A stretch of 64,000 nucleotides of DNA, from contig CALMSO010000057.1 in assembly GCA_937872385.1 (NCBI GenBank), forward strand, positions 112,166-176,165, in the 5' to 3' direction. How positions within the stretch are numbered: position 1 is the first letter of the stretch; every line of letters begins with the position of its first letter. The DNA is from an uncultured Saprospiraceae bacterium (lineage in GTDB: Bacteria; Bacteroidota; Bacteroidia; Chitinophagales; Saprospiraceae). The notes beneath the pieces are model-generated. The model saw only the letters and a program-made list of their open reading frames with translations, made no database searches and had not been told where the DNA came from. Shown here in pieces: positions 26,193 through 35,867 of the stretch. The position numbers and the translations under genes were made by a program.

Positions 26193-29054
26193 TCAGTAGC
26201 CGAAGACATGCTCCATGCTCAGCTCCTGCAAAGGCCCGAAGTCGGCTAAATAATCCAAATCGGTATGGGCTTTTTGCCCCAACACGACAAGGGAAAATTT
26301 GCGCCCTTGTATGTAGCGGCTGTGAAACTCAGCCAGGGTGGCGGCATCTGCCTGTTGCATCATTTCATACATTTCCGAAGCTAAATTGCGATGCACCCCG
26401 AGGTCTTTGGCTGCCATAGATTCCCAGAATACGCGCTTGCGGGTGAGGCGTTCGCTTTCCATCTGTTTTAGAATGGCGGTGCGGGCATTGGCAATTTGTC
26501 CTTCTACTAAAGGCATTTGCTCAATAATGCGAAGCATGGCGGGCACAGCATCTGGTATCTTGTCGGGTTGGGTACCTACATAAGCCTGCAGATAATGCGC
26601 CATATCCTTTTTGCGGGGGGAGGTGTAATAGGCATAAGTAGCATAAGCCAGTGCCTTTGATTCGCGGATTTCCTGAAAAACAATAGACGACAGCCCGTAG
26701 CCAAAATATTCGTTGTACAACTCCCGCATGATATGCTCTTCGAGGTTGAAATAAGGCGTACCGCGCGACACTAACAAAATATCGCTCTGCACCATCGGAA
26801 ACTCAAGGAATAAGACGCGGTTGTCGTCGGTGGCTATCTGTTGAAACGAACGCGCAGGCAGCACCGGTTGCAGCGTCTCCGGGGTTCGATGGTATTTTTC
26901 TATCAGGCACGCCGCGCTCGTCATGCTTTGCTGACCATAGTAATAAATGTTGTGCTGGTAAGAGCAAAGAGACCGAATGCGCGATACTAATTCATCTGGC
27001 GTAATCTGCGTCAGTTGTTCCGCTGGAATACGAAAAGTAAATGGCGAATCAGCACCATAGCGCGCGTAGCTTCCCAGCGCTTCCCGCAAAATGACACCGC
27101 GGTCTTGCTTGGCATTGGCGCGTTTCCTCAGGATATCAGACACCATTTTTTGCAAAGCATCTGCATCGCCTTGTACTTCGGCGAGGATGTGCTCCATCAG
27201 TTGAATACCTTCTTCAAAGGATTCCTCCAGCCCAGCTAACGACACGTAAGAGCGCTCGTCGCCGATATGCACATCGAAAACTAAGCCCAGTCGGAAAAAC
27301 TCCTGCTGCAGGCGCGTTGGGGTGTAGCGATTGGTGCCAAGATAGGGGAGGTATTGTAAGGCCAGTGCCAGCGACCGGTCGCTGTTTTTGCCCATTTCAA
27401 AGATATAATCCAGGCGGAAGAGCGGGTTTTGCTCGTTGCGCACATAGCTCAGCTCGATACCGTTTTGTAGCTGCGTCTCTTCTAAGATGTCAGAAAAATT
27501 CGGAAAAAAGGGTTGTAAGCGCGGCGCTTCTTTGGATAGAAATTGCACAGCAAAATCGGACAGGGCATTGCGGTTGAGCGCTACGGGTGTGATTTCGGGT
27601 TTTTCTACCCGCACGATGTTGGGGTCATCGCCCTGGCGTTTATAGACCATTACAAAATTGTCGCGCAGGTGTGTTTGAGCAAAATTTACCACTTGTTGCT
27701 TTGTGATTTTCTCCAAGTCTTCCAACTGCCGGACGTAGCGTTCCCATTCAATACCCAAAATGAAATTATGCGTCATAGCGTGGGCGCGTGCACGGTTCGA
27801 TTCGATGCTGCTCAGTTCGTCGAGTTTATAACTTTTTACCACCGCTTCCAGCAGCCAGTCTTCAAAGTCGCCAGCTTTGAGTTTTTCCACCATTTGCAAT
27901 AGCAATTGCCCCGTTTCCTCCAGCGTCTGCTCGGCGCGTGGCTCAGCGTGTAGCCCCAGCACGGCATAGTCTTCGTATTGCCATTGCCAGGCCTCTGAGT
28001 CGAGCACCTGCTGCTGTTGGTTGAGGTGGATATCCAGTAGGCCCGCCTGACTGTTATACAAAAGTGCATGCAACATCAGGAGCATGACGGACTGATTGCT
28101 TTGGCTGCCGCCAAATCGCCAGGCTATTTGTACAAAAGGAGATTCTTGTCCGAATGCTTCCCGAACAATGGGTTGCTCGATGGGCGGTTGTGCTTCAAAT
28201 GTAAATGGCGGAACTGGCTTGGGCTGATAAGACCCAAAATATCGCTCGGCAAGGGCAACGGCTTCGTCGGGGTCAAAGTCGCCGGTCAGCACAATGCCCA
28301 TATTATTGGGCACATAATAGGTGCTAAAATATTCCTGGATTTTGACGTGCGAGGGGTTTTTCAGGTGGCGGGCGCTGCCCAGCGTCGTCTGTGTACCGTA
28401 GGGGTGTTTCGGGAAAAGCGCACTACGAATAGTATTGCTCACCTTGCGGCCGTCTCGGTCTTGGCTGATATTAAATTCTTCATAAACCGTTTCCAATTCG
28501 GTGTGGAACAGGCGCAGGGCCAGCATCCGAAAGCGCTCGGATTCCAGCTCCATCCAGTGCTCGAGTTCATTGGCCGGGATGTCATTTACATACACCGTTT
28601 GCTCCAACCAAGTGTAGGCATTAGTATCTTTGGCCCCGATGGAAGACGCCAGCTTGTCGTATTCGTTGGGGGCCACAAGTAGGGCCGCTTCCGACGATAC
28701 GCGGTCAATCTCTGCATAAATTTCCTTGCGCGCGGCCTCATCTTCGGTAGCGCGGTACTGCTCGTACAAATCCGAAATACGTTGCAATAATACTTTTTCG
28801 GTGTCCCAGTCGAGAGTGCCTATCTTACTGGTTCCTTTGAAAAGCATGTGCTCCATGTAGTGCGCGAGGCCAGTAGCGTCGGCGGGGTCTTGTTTGGAGC
28901 CAGAGCGCACCACTATATTGGTAAAAATACGTGGCTCTTCCTTATTGACACTCAGCATCAAAGTGAGTCCATTGGAGAGCTTGCAAGTTTTTACAGCAAA
29001 CGGATCATTAGGTACCGTTTGGTAGGTGTAGTTTGTCACCGGTATTTCAATCAT
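26193..29054 (-). CDS. M16-family zinc peptidase (insulinase/pitrilysin-like), single chain
   Basis: 953 residues. The inverted zinc motif HYMEH lies at 65-69 (His65, Glu68, His69), and the third-ligand region ETVYEEF follows about 110 residues later. The long chain contains both the active N-terminal half and a second, catalytically silent M16-like half, as in pitrilysin/insulinase. No export signal is seen (start MIEIPVTNYTYQTVPND), suggesting cytoplasmic location unless exported otherwise. These enzymes degrade peptides within a closed chamber. It may share a transcript with the sensor-like gene downstream. Confidence 0.88.
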   Translation of the reverse strand: MIEIPVTNYTYQTVPNDPFAVKTCKLSNGLTLMLSVNKEEPRIFTNIVVRSGSKQDPADATGLAHYMEHMLFKGTSKIGTLDWDTEKVLLQRISDLYEQYRATEDEAARKEIYAEIDRVSSEAALLVAPNEYDKLASSIGAKDTNAYTWLEQTVYVNDIPANELEHWMELESERFRMLALRLFHTELETVYEEFNISQDRDGRKVSNTIRSALFPKHPYGTQTTLGSARHLKNPSHVKIQEYFSTYYVPNNMGIVLTGDFDPDEAVALAERYFGSYQPKPVPPFTFEAQPPIEQPIVREAFGQESPFVQIAWRFGGSQSNQSVMLLMLHALLYNSQAGLLDIHLNQQQQVLDSEAWQWQYEDYAVLGLHAEPRAEQTLEETGQLLLQMVEKLKAGDFEDWLLEAVVKSYKLDELSSIESNRARAHAMTHNFILGIEWERYVRQLEDLEKITKQQVVNFAQTHLRDNFVMVYKRQGDDPNIVRVEKPEITPVALNRNALSDFAVQFLSKEAPRLQPFFPNFSDILEETQLQNGIELSYVRNEQNPLFRLDYIFEMGKNSDRSLALALQYLPYLGTNRYTPTRLQQEFFRLGLVFDVHIGDERSYVSLAGLEESFEEGIQLMEHILAEVQGDADALQKMVSDILRKRANAKQDRGVILREALGSYARYGADSPFTFRIPAEQLTQITPDELVSRIRSLCSYQHNIYYYGQQSMTSAACLIEKYHRTPETLQPVLPARSFQQIATDDNRVLFLEFPMVQSDILLVSRGTPYFNLEEHIMRELYNEYFGYGLSSIVFQEIRESKALAYATYAYYTSPRKKDMAHYLQAYVGTQPDKIPDAVPAMLRIIEQMPLVEGQIANARTAILKQMESERLTRKRVFWESMAAKDLGVHRNLASEMYEMMQQADAATLAEFHSRYIQGRKFSLVVLGQKAHTDLDYLADFGPLQELSMEHVFGY

Positions 29055-29210
29055 AGTTCTACGCTATATTATGCAGCATAAACGCAAAAAAGGGAATGAG
29101 GGTTTCCTAAAAGGAAATATAATAAGGTAAGGAAATGTGGCTTTTATCATAAACTGAGGAAGCATCCGACAAAACCGGGCGTTTTTTATGTAAAATTTAA
29201 TTAAAGAACT

Positions 29211-29244
29211 GGGCCTGGCACGAACTTAATTTCGCACCAGGCCC
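29211..29244 (-). terminator. Hairpin after the TPR/PD40/SPOR gene
   Basis: Perfect 8-bp arms GGGCCTGG (29211-29218) and CCAGGCCC (29237-29244) plus inner pairing, 26 nt downstream of the stop at 29270. The following T-tract on the minus strand is weak (AGTTCTTT). Confidence 0.55.
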
Positions 29245-29269
29245 ATGATATTACTTGGTGGCTGGTTGT

Positions 29270-31237
29270 TTAAAAATTCACCCGCCCAAGGCGCACGCCA
29301 TCTTCGTATTGTACGGCGTAGGCCCCGCTAAAACCGTGCTGTTTGGCGAGGCGCAAGGCGGCCATGGCTTTGTCTTGAGTGAAATAATCGCCGAGCAATA
29401 CCCGCGTCAGGTCGCGCTCGGTGATGTATTCGGTTTCGAGTGTGCCCAGTTCCTTAATGATTTTGAAAACGCTGCTGTTTTCATCATATTTTTTCAAAGC
29501 TGCTAATTGAATGCGGTAATACACGCCATCGTGTCGAGGTGCGGAAGTGACGATACTGAAGTTTTCATCCTTGATGATATAGCTTTCTCCTTCTTTTGGG
29601 GTAGTTTCTACCGTAGGACGCGGCTCTACTGTAGGACGCGGCTCTGCGGGTGGCGCACCAGCAGCAATGAGGTACACTGGCTGACCATACACCGAGAGTT
29701 CTGGGTCGTTGGTTGCAAAGCGGAAAGTGTAGGAATCGTAACCCTGCCCTTCTACTATCACCCGGTAGCTTTTACCCGATTGTATGTCAAAAGCATAAGT
29801 GCCATCATCAGCGGTTTTTTCTACTACCAGCACCTCGCCACTGCTGCGTACTTCGTACAGGGCCACTAACACGGGGTTCGCTGGGCGGCCCGAGGCTTCT
29901 TCGTAAATATTACCTTGCAGGCTGAGGCGTCGCTCGCCGGAGCTGCCAAACAGAAAAATATCTTCATCGCGGGTGGAGGCTTTTTGTGCGCCAAAAGCCC
30001 GATTGGACACTAAAAACCCGCCGCTGCCCGATTTGTTTTTAGTATAAAAATAGTCGTCAGCGCTCGAATTGAGGGGCATCCCAGCATTTTGAGGCGGTGC
30101 CCAGCGGGTGCCATCTCCAGCAGATTTGAAAATATCGAATCCGCCAATGGAAGGATGGCCATTGGAAGCGAAATAAAGAATACCTTCTGCCGAATCATAA
30201 AAAGGCGTGATTTCATCGCCGAGGGTGTTGAGGCTACCACCGAGATTGGTAGGGGTAGAAAATGCGGAATTTTCGTTGCTCAAATCTCTACTGGTGTACC
30301 AGATGTCCATACCGCCGCGGCCGCCGTCTCGGTTGGAGGCGAAGTACAGAATCTCGCGGCCGCCCTGGTGTACTACATTTGGATGCGTAGCGGTAGCGCG
30401 CTCTACGTTGATAAAGTCAGGCAGGCGTTCGGGCTGCGACCAAGTATTTCCTCGGCGTTTAATAACAAAGATTTCGCAGCGCGAGGTCAAATCTCCCCAA
30501 TTTTGTACGCCACTGCAAATGGTGAAATAGAACCGGTTGCCGTCGGGTGAGGCCACGCCATTGCAAAAGTGTTGGTCATTCTGAATCACCGGAAAATTTT
30601 CGGGCGTAGCGCCTTTCGACCATTGCTCTCCTTGGCGTTGCGAACGATAAATACGCGCCTTGCCACCCATAGTGGAAGAGTAGTAGAGCACGTCGTCGGA
30701 AAACGCAAAAGGTGCGAACTCTGAAGCAGAAGTATTGATGCCGCTACCCGGATGCCGCAGATTGATATTTTGGTCTATTTGCAAGGGCAGTTTCATGCCC
30801 AGCTCGCAGCCGGCGATTTCTGTTTTGATAATATCTTCCAGAATATTTTTTGATTCGCCGGTGTATTTGTCAAAAAACTCCTGAAAGGCAGTTTTGGCCT
30901 TATCATATTGACCATCTTGTTTGAGGCTACGTGCGTACTTCAGCCCCACCAACGGAAAATCCTTGCCGTCGTCCTTTACATTGCGATAAGCGTCGGCGGC
31001 TTTCCGATACTCCTTGGCGAGGTAGTAGCATTCACCTGCATTGAAAATGAAATCTTTTTTCTTACTTTTCTTTTTCCAGGCTTGCTCATAGTGCCCGGCG
31101 GCTTCCAGATACTTGCCTTCTTTGTAAAGATCGTCGGCCAATTTGCCGTGTTTTTTCCAGCTCAGATTGTCTTGAGCATTTAGCAGGGAAGCGATCCCTA
31201 CGCCAACAACCAGAAAGAGGATTCTTGTTGTCATCAT
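29270..31237 (-). CDS. TPR, PD40 and SPOR-domain envelope protein (PorE-like layout)
   Basis: 655 residues with a signal peptide (ILFLVVGVGIASLLNAQ). Order of parts: TPR-like repeats (about 25-140), WD40-like PD40 beta-propeller repeats (about 170-420; ILYFASNRDGGRGGMDIWY, ILYFASNGHPSIGGFDIFK), a carboxypeptidase-regulatory-like beta domain (about 435-515), a repeated PRPTVE linker, and a C-terminal about 80 residues starting YYRIQLAALKKYDEN that looks like a SPOR peptidoglycan-binding domain. The related T9SS protein PorE ends in an OmpA-like domain instead; here SPOR would give the peptidoglycan contact. A role in T9SS or envelope attachment is inference. Confidence 0.75.
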   Translation of the reverse strand: MMTTRILFLVVGVGIASLLNAQDNLSWKKHGKLADDLYKEGKYLEAAGHYEQAWKKKSKKKDFIFNAGECYYLAKEYRKAADAYRNVKDDGKDFPLVGLKYARSLKQDGQYDKAKTAFQEFFDKYTGESKNILEDIIKTEIAGCELGMKLPLQIDQNINLRHPGSGINTSASEFAPFAFSDDVLYYSSTMGGKARIYRSQRQGEQWSKGATPENFPVIQNDQHFCNGVASPDGNRFYFTICSGVQNWGDLTSRCEIFVIKRRGNTWSQPERLPDFINVERATATHPNVVHQGGREILYFASNRDGGRGGMDIWYTSRDLSNENSAFSTPTNLGGSLNTLGDEITPFYDSAEGILYFASNGHPSIGGFDIFKSAGDGTRWAPPQNAGMPLNSSADDYFYTKNKSGSGGFLVSNRAFGAQKASTRDEDIFLFGSSGERRLSLQGNIYEEASGRPANPVLVALYEVRSSGEVLVVEKTADDGTYAFDIQSGKSYRVIVEGQGYDSYTFRFATNDPELSVYGQPVYLIAAGAPPAEPRPTVEPRPTVETTPKEGESYIIKDENFSIVTSAPRHDGVYYRIQLAALKKYDENSSVFKIIKELGTLETEYITERDLTRVLLGDYFTQDKAMAALRLAKQHGFSGAYAVQYEDGVRLGRVNF

Positions 31238-31269
31238 GTTGTTTTTTTGTGTAGAAAAATATAATCAGG

Positions 31270-31869
31270 CTATGGCGCCCTGAAAAGCGTTCCGTTTTGT
31301 ACAGGTGTGTTTAGCAATTGTTCAATCACGGGCGCAAAATATTGATGTTCTAAAGTCTGCACCTTGTGCGCTATGATTTCTGACGTATCGTTTGGTTCGA
31401 GTTCGCATGTTGCTTGAAAAATAATATCCCCTTCGTCGTATCGTTCGTTGACATGATGGATGGTGATGCCCGATTCGCGCTCGCCTGCGGCCCGCACGGC
31501 TTCGTGCACGCGCATACCGTACATGCCCTTGCCTCCGTAATGGGGCAGCAGCGCCGGGTGAATATTGATGATGCGTCGCTCATATGCTTTTATCAGATAA
31601 GGCGGTACTAACCACAAAAAACCCGCCAGTACAATCAGGTCGATAGCCCGCATGTGCAGTTCGCGCAGCAGGTTTTCGGTTTCGTAAAAGTCTGCCCGCG
31701 TCACCACCAAAGTTTCGATGCCATGCGCCAGCGCCATAGCTAGCACCGGGGCATCTTTTTTATTAGATACGACAAAACGTACCCGAATATGCGGATTTTC
31801 AGCAAAATATTCAATTATTTTTTTTGCATTAGAACCTGTACCCGACGCAAAAACAGCAAGATTTTTCAT
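31270..31869 (-). CDS. purN: Phosphoribosylglycinamide formyltransferase
   Basis: 199 residues, the usual length. It begins LAVFASGTGSNAKKII (GAR phosphate loop) and carries INIHPALLPHYGGKGMYG with the catalytic Asn/His, then SGITIHHVNERYDEGDII with the conserved His and Asp. The enzyme transfers a formyl group from 10-formyl-tetrahydrofolate to GAR in purine synthesis. It sits between the envelope protein at 29270 (32-nt gap) and porD (26-nt gap), so a shared transcript is likely. Confidence 0.93.
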   Translation of the reverse strand: MKNLAVFASGTGSNAKKIIEYFAENPHIRVRFVVSNKKDAPVLAMALAHGIETLVVTRADFYETENLLRELHMRAIDLIVLAGFLWLVPPYLIKAYERRIINIHPALLPHYGGKGMYGMRVHEAVRAAGERESGITIHHVNERYDEGDIIFQATCELEPNDTSEIIAHKVQTLEHQYFAPVIEQLLNTPVQNGTLFRAP

Positions 31870-31895
31870 GGCTGTATGGGTTGCAATGAAATTGC

Positions 31896-32801
31896 CTACT
31901 TGATTCCTCGGTATTTGGCAGCATTGGCGGGATCTACCCGCGACATCACCTGAATGACTTTGTCCTGCTCGCCGAGCGTGCCGCGTTTGAATATTTCTAC
32001 AATTTCCTGCGACTTGGTATTATTAAACATCTGAATGGCTACGGAATTGGGATAAGCTTGATTGACTTCGCCGATTTTGTCTAAGGCCTCTGCCATAATT
32101 TTGCGTCCGGCTGCTACGTCTTTCGACATCATATCCAGCGCCAGCCGGTGGTATTCGTACATGGCTTGGCGGTAGGGGCGCACCCGTGGCGACAGCATGT
32201 TTTCAATCATCCAAAAGCGGTTGCGGTTGCCATCGCGGGAGGTCCAGCCAGGATTGGCATTGGCGGCTCCAGTCGGTACGCTGTTGACGATTTCCTGCGC
32301 CAGTTGAAAATAAGACTCGCCGCCAAACGGCGCAAAACTGTCGTAATCCAGCCCAAGCATGATGTAGGCATAGAAGGAAAGTACGTGCGAGAGGTTGTCG
32401 TTGTAAGTATTGCGGCTGAAAAGCAGCGGCTGAAACTGTTCGTAAGTGAAAGAGACGTCCCGGTCTATGTGATTGAAAAGCACGGTTTCTTCCGAAGAGT
32501 TGTAAATCGGGCGCGAAGCCTGAATGGCCAGCTCGGCCTTGAAGCTGGTAGCTGAGCGCTCTTCTTGAATAGTGAGCAAGATATTGCAATTGATGCGCTC
32601 GTTTTGCTCAAAATAATCATCCGTCCATTTCTGGCTGTTCATAAACTCGCGGATGGCTTGCTCTAAGGTTTCAAATACCTTGGGGTCGGCGATTTGCCGT
32701 TTTTGCATATTCACTTTCACCGAGGCGTTGAGTTCTTGGGCCCGAAGTCCTTGTACAAGCGGCATCAGCATTAGCAAAATAATGGTCAGTTGTTTCATCA
32801 T
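31896..32801 (-). CDS. porD: PorD/DUF4835 family, type IX secretion-associated protein
   Basis: 301 residues from the ATG at 32801; the frame is open far upstream into coaBC, but only this start (or the ATG at 32798) is followed by a signal peptide (LTIILLMLMPLVQGLRAQE). The sequence LNASVKVNMQKRQIADPKVFETLEQAIREFMN is typical of DUF4835, whose members are annotated as T9SS protein PorD. Its place directly after coaBC is the standard Bacteroidota order. It is probably periplasmic. Its precise role in the secretion machine is not established from sequence. Confidence 0.85.
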   Translation of the reverse strand: MMKQLTIILLMLMPLVQGLRAQELNASVKVNMQKRQIADPKVFETLEQAIREFMNSQKWTDDYFEQNERINCNILLTIQEERSATSFKAELAIQASRPIYNSSEETVLFNHIDRDVSFTYEQFQPLLFSRNTYNDNLSHVLSFYAYIMLGLDYDSFAPFGGESYFQLAQEIVNSVPTGAANANPGWTSRDGNRNRFWMIENMLSPRVRPYRQAMYEYHRLALDMMSKDVAAGRKIMAEALDKIGEVNQAYPNSVAIQMFNNTKSQEIVEIFKRGTLGEQDKVIQVMSRVDPANAAKYRGIK

Positions 32802-32916
32802 AGCTTTTATTTTTTGATAATTCGGCAGGTTTAAGTTTTCTAAAACAAAACTTCGAGTCGTTGTTTTTAAACACCTTGCAATAGGCGTCAACATTGATTT
32901 TACAACAAAATAGTTG

Positions 32917-34110
32917 TCAAAGTTCGATGATAGCATTCAGAATATCCGCTGCCACTGCCGTTTTCGACTTTAACTCAAATTTGCGCAACTTATTGTTTTT
33001 GCTAATAATGGTTATCTGGTTGGTGTCGTGTTCAAAACCAGCACCGGGCGTATTGAGCGAATTTAATACAATCAGGTCAAATTGTTTGCGTTCGAGCTTG
33101 CTTTTCGCGTTGTCTTCCTCGTTTTGGGTTTCGAGAGCAAAGCCGACGAGCAGCTGGTTTTCTTTTTTCTGGCGGCCCAAGGTAGCAGCAATATCTGGGT
33201 TTTCTACCAATTCGATGGTAAGGGCATCGCCCGATCGCTTTATTTTTTGATCGGCAGCGTGCGCGGGCCGATAATCGGCTACGGCTGCGGCCAAGATGCT
33301 GATATCTGCCTGCGGAAAATGTTGCAAAGCGGCTTCGTACATTTGTTGGGCGGTTTCTACCAGTACGAGTTGGATGTTCTCTAAGGCTGGCCGGTGCTGC
33401 GTTGGGCCAAGTATGAGCGTGACCTGAGCGCCGCGCCGGGCGGCTGCTTCGGCTAAGGCGATGCCCATTTTGCCAGAAGAGCGATTGCCGATAAACCGTA
33501 CGGGGTCAATGGGTTCGTGCGTAGGGCCGGCTGTAATAAGTACACGCTTGTCGCTAAAATCCTGTTTTTGAGCAAAATAAGCATTTAGAGTAGCTACAAT
33601 GTGTTCGGGTTCGGCCATTCTGCCTTCTCCGACGAGGCCGCTGGCCAATTCGCCATACGCTACCGGAATAAGTTGATTGCCAAACGCTTGTAGGCGCTGC
33701 ACATTGTGCCGGGTAGCCGGATGTCGCCACATATCCACATCCATAGCTGGAGCAAAAAAAACAGGGCAGCGCGCCGACAGATAGACCGCCGCCACCATAT
33801 TGTCGCAAACTCCTTGCGCTAACTTGGCTAAGGTATTGGCGGTGAGCGGTGCCAGCAGCATGGCATCCGCCCAAAGTCCCAGTTCTACGTGGTTGTTCCA
33901 GCCTGCTTCAGATTGTACCTCGGTAAAAACGGGGCGCCCCGATAGGGTGGAAAAGGTTAGTGGCGCTACAAAAGCGGCAGCCGAGGGTGTCATTACGACT
34001 TGCACTTCGGCACCCGATTTGATGAGCAGGCGTGTCAGAAAAGCAGCTTTATAAGCAGCGATACTTCCAGTGATGCCCAGCAAAATTTTCTTGCCTTTCA
34101 GATTGGTCAT
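32917..34110 (-). CDS. coaBC: Bifunctional phosphopantothenoylcysteine decarboxylase / phosphopantothenate-cysteine ligase
   Basis: 397 residues from the ATG at 34110 (an ATG at 34143 is in frame but less likely). The N-terminal flavoprotein half reads [21 protein letters not shown] with the catalytic His in WNNHVELG and [11 protein letters not shown]. The C-terminal ligase half has [26 protein letters not shown]. Together they convert 4'-phosphopantothenate to 4'-phosphopantetheine in CoA synthesis. It follows the bamD-rpoZ terminator and leads porD and probably purN. Confidence 0.95.
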   Translation of the reverse strand: MTNLKGKKILLGITGSIAAYKAAFLTRLLIKSGAEVQVVMTPSAAAFVAPLTFSTLSGRPVFTEVQSEAGWNNHVELGLWADAMLLAPLTANTLAKLAQGVCDNMVAAVYLSARCPVFFAPAMDVDMWRHPATRHNVQRLQAFGNQLIPVAYGELASGLVGEGRMAEPEHIVATLNAYFAQKQDFSDKRVLITAGPTHEPIDPVRFIGNRSSGKMGIALAEAAARRGAQVTLILGPTQHRPALENIQLVLVETAQQMYEAALQHFPQADISILAAAVADYRPAHAADQKIKRSGDALTIELVENPDIAATLGRQKKENQLLVGFALETQNEEDNAKSKLERKQFDLIVLNSLNTPGAGFEHDTNQITIISKNNKLRKFELKSKTAVAADILNAIIEL

Positions 34111-34237
34111 GCCCAGATTTTGGAATGATAATATGGATTTCAATAAAACAGGGTGTGTGTTTTTCGCGGGTTGCTATTGAAATTGTTGTAAAAGTTTGAC
34201 CTACAGCGGCATAGCGGCGCCGGCATACAAAACGCAA

Positions 34238-34266
34238 ACCTCGCGCATTGGGCGAATGTGCGAGGT
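34238..34266 (-). terminator. Terminator of the bamD-rpoZ operon
   Basis: On the minus strand a 12-bp stem with one mismatch (arms 34238-34249 and 34255-34266) and a 5-nt loop is followed by TTTGCGTTTTG. It separates rpoZ from coaBC. Confidence 0.75.
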
Positions 34267-34309
34267 CATTGGATAAAGGATTGCGCAACCGCATAGGCGC
34301 AGGCAGGCG

Positions 34310-34654
34310 CTATTCTTTTTTCTTCTTACTCTTGTCGTTGTAGCGGTAGTATAGCTCCCCATTCATGTATTCTTCAGCAGCTATAATCACTGGATTGGGC
34401 AGGCGCTCGTAAAACTTGGAAATTTCAATCTGCTCCTTATTCTCGTTGATTTCCTCAATGGTATCGGTAGAGACAGCAAACTCCTCCAGTTTGTTGTGCA
34501 ATTCGTACTTGATGTCCACATTTAGTTGCTTGGCGCGCTTAGTAATAATAGACAATACCTCGTAGATATTGCCAGTGGTTTCGGCTAAGTTTTTTACGTC
34601 GCGTGCTCTCACGTTGGGGTCTAACCCTTGTACTTTGTTTTTAATATCCGACAT
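34310..34654 (-). CDS. rpoZ: RNA polymerase omega subunit, Rpb6-like
   Basis: 114 residues. The central helix pair ARDVKNLAETTGNIYEVLSIITKRAKQLN and the later NPVIIAAEEYMNGEL match the omega/Rpb6 family as found in Bacteroidota, which is longer at its C-terminus than the proteobacterial form. It supports assembly of the beta' subunit. The start overlaps the end of bamD by 14 nt, and a terminator follows, giving a two-gene operon. Confidence 0.88.
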   Translation of the reverse strand: MSDIKNKVQGLDPNVRARDVKNLAETTGNIYEVLSIITKRAKQLNVDIKYELHNKLEEFAVSTDTIEEINENKEQIEISKFYERLPNPVIIAAEEYMNGELYYRYNDKSKKKKE

Positions 34655-35462
34655 TGGTAAGTTGATTTAAAACTTTTAATGATTCACTTTGAATAGTGCT
34701 GATTTCCTTGCTGTAGGTGCTATTGGGATAGCGGTCCAGAAAACGCGTTGTTTTCGCTTTTACATCCTCGAAGCGCTCCTGCTTTTTGTCCACTATGCTG
34801 TTGGTAGCGAGCAGGTACGCCGATTTGATAATCATATAACGCACTTCCTCACCATTTTTAGTATCCGGATAGTCCTTGAGCAAATTTTCAAAAACGTGCG
34901 TAGCCGACTGATACATCTGCAAGTCAAGATACAATTTTCCGGTCTCAAAAGTTTTGCGCTCTAATTTGGCGCGCATCTGGTCAATAAGATTGTTGCATTC
35001 TTCCACCCGTTCGCTGCGCGGGTAGGTATTGACAAAAAGCTGAAACTCTTCAATGGCTTTGAGCGAATAGGTTTGGTCGAGCCGAAAAGTAGGCGACAAC
35101 TGATAGTTCGAGTAGGCACTCAGAAAATCCACTTCCTCACGCAGGGGACTGGTGGTGTAAGTTTGCGAAAAATTTTTGAAATAATAAGACGCTAATATGT
35201 ACTGCCCCAATTTGTAGTAGGTATCGGCGTAGCGATAATAAATTTCCTCGGCCTCGGGCCGGCCACGGAAGCTGCTGATTACCAATTCGTAAAGCGTCTG
35301 TGCTTTTTGGTATTGCTCGGCTTCGTAGTACTCGTTGGCTTTTTTGTACAACAATTCTGGGTCGCCGCTGCCGCGTATTTTTTCAAATTCGCTCTTGCAA
35401 GAAACCATCATCAGGAGTGTTGCGGCCAATATAGTATAGAGTATAAAATCGCTTTTTTTCAT
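34641..35462 (-). CDS. bamD: Outer-membrane protein assembly factor BamD
   Basis: 273 residues with a lipobox (LLMMVSCKS, Cys22). TPR-type repeats follow: LLYKKANEYYEAEQYQKAQTLYE, EEIYYRYADTYYKLGQYILASYYF and KLYLDLQMYQSATHVFENLLKDYPDT. BamD is a periplasm-facing lipoprotein of the BAM complex that inserts beta-barrels. The first gene of the bamD-rpoZ operon, it is preceded by a consensus promoter whose -7 box lies only about 8 nt before the ATG, so the mRNA is probably leaderless. Confidence 0.9.
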   Translation of the reverse strand: MKKSDFILYTILAATLLMMVSCKSEFEKIRGSGDPELLYKKANEYYEAEQYQKAQTLYELVISSFRGRPEAEEIYYRYADTYYKLGQYILASYYFKNFSQTYTTSPLREEVDFLSAYSNYQLSPTFRLDQTYSLKAIEEFQLFVNTYPRSERVEECNNLIDQMRAKLERKTFETGKLYLDLQMYQSATHVFENLLKDYPDTKNGEEVRYMIIKSAYLLATNSIVDKKQERFEDVKAKTTRFLDRYPNSTYSKEISTIQSESLKVLNQLTNVGY

Positions 35463-35469
35463 AAGGCTG

Positions 35470-35500
35470 CAAAGTTACGTTTTTTCAGAATAGCGTGCAA
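35470..35500 (-). promoter_or_regulatory. Consensus promoter of bamD, abutting the start codon
   Basis: On the minus strand TTG (35498-35500), a 20-nt spacer and TAACTTTG (35470-35477) match the Bacteroidota consensus. Only 7 nt separate the box from the bamD ATG (35462). Confidence 0.7.
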
Positions 35501-35641
35501 ATAAATTCCTGGCTTACGGTTGATTATCAACATTTGGCAAAAGATTCTCAAGCAAAACAGCGCTGGCAGCGCACCTGTTTTTGCCATACACTCCCAAAGA
35601 AGTAGCTTTGCGCAAAAAGGTTGTATGCATTTGTACATCAT

Positions 35642-35677
35642 TCAACCTCTCAACCTTCTCAACCTTCTCAACCCTTC
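35642..35677. repeat. Short tandem repeat, unit TCAACCTTC
   Basis: Four consecutive units: TCAACCTC, TCAACCTTC, TCAACCTTC, TCAACCCTTC. Confidence 0.7.
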
Positions 35678-35842
35678 ATGTCCCGTCCTAAAATCTGGCA
35701 TCTATCGTCTATTGCTTAGACCCTATCTATTGATAATCAGGTATTTATACGATTTTGTATTTGTAATAATTATGTCTATGTACTTATAATAAATGCCGCC
35801 CCGCTATAAAATTGCTTATCGTCAAAATCACGCTGAAAATGC

Positions 35843-35850
35843 TATCTTTG
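35843..35850 (+). promoter_or_regulatory. -7 box of the M28/glutaminyl-cyclase-like gene
   Basis: TATCTTTG matches TAnnTTTG; transcription would start near 35856, 12 nt before the ATG at 35868. No TTG at standard spacing was found. Confidence 0.45.
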
Positions 35851-35867
35851 CTTGCAAAAAACCAAGC

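Larger units (their letters stand above)
35463..35867. other. Divergent intergenic region between bamD and the M28 gene
   Basis: 405 bases. It contains the bamD promoter (35470-35500), a plus-strand TAGCTTTG (35603-35610), a short tandem repeat built on TCAACCTTC (35642-35677, four units, the outer two imperfect) and the TATCTTTG box of the next gene (35843-35850). No gene was recognised. Confidence 0.5.
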
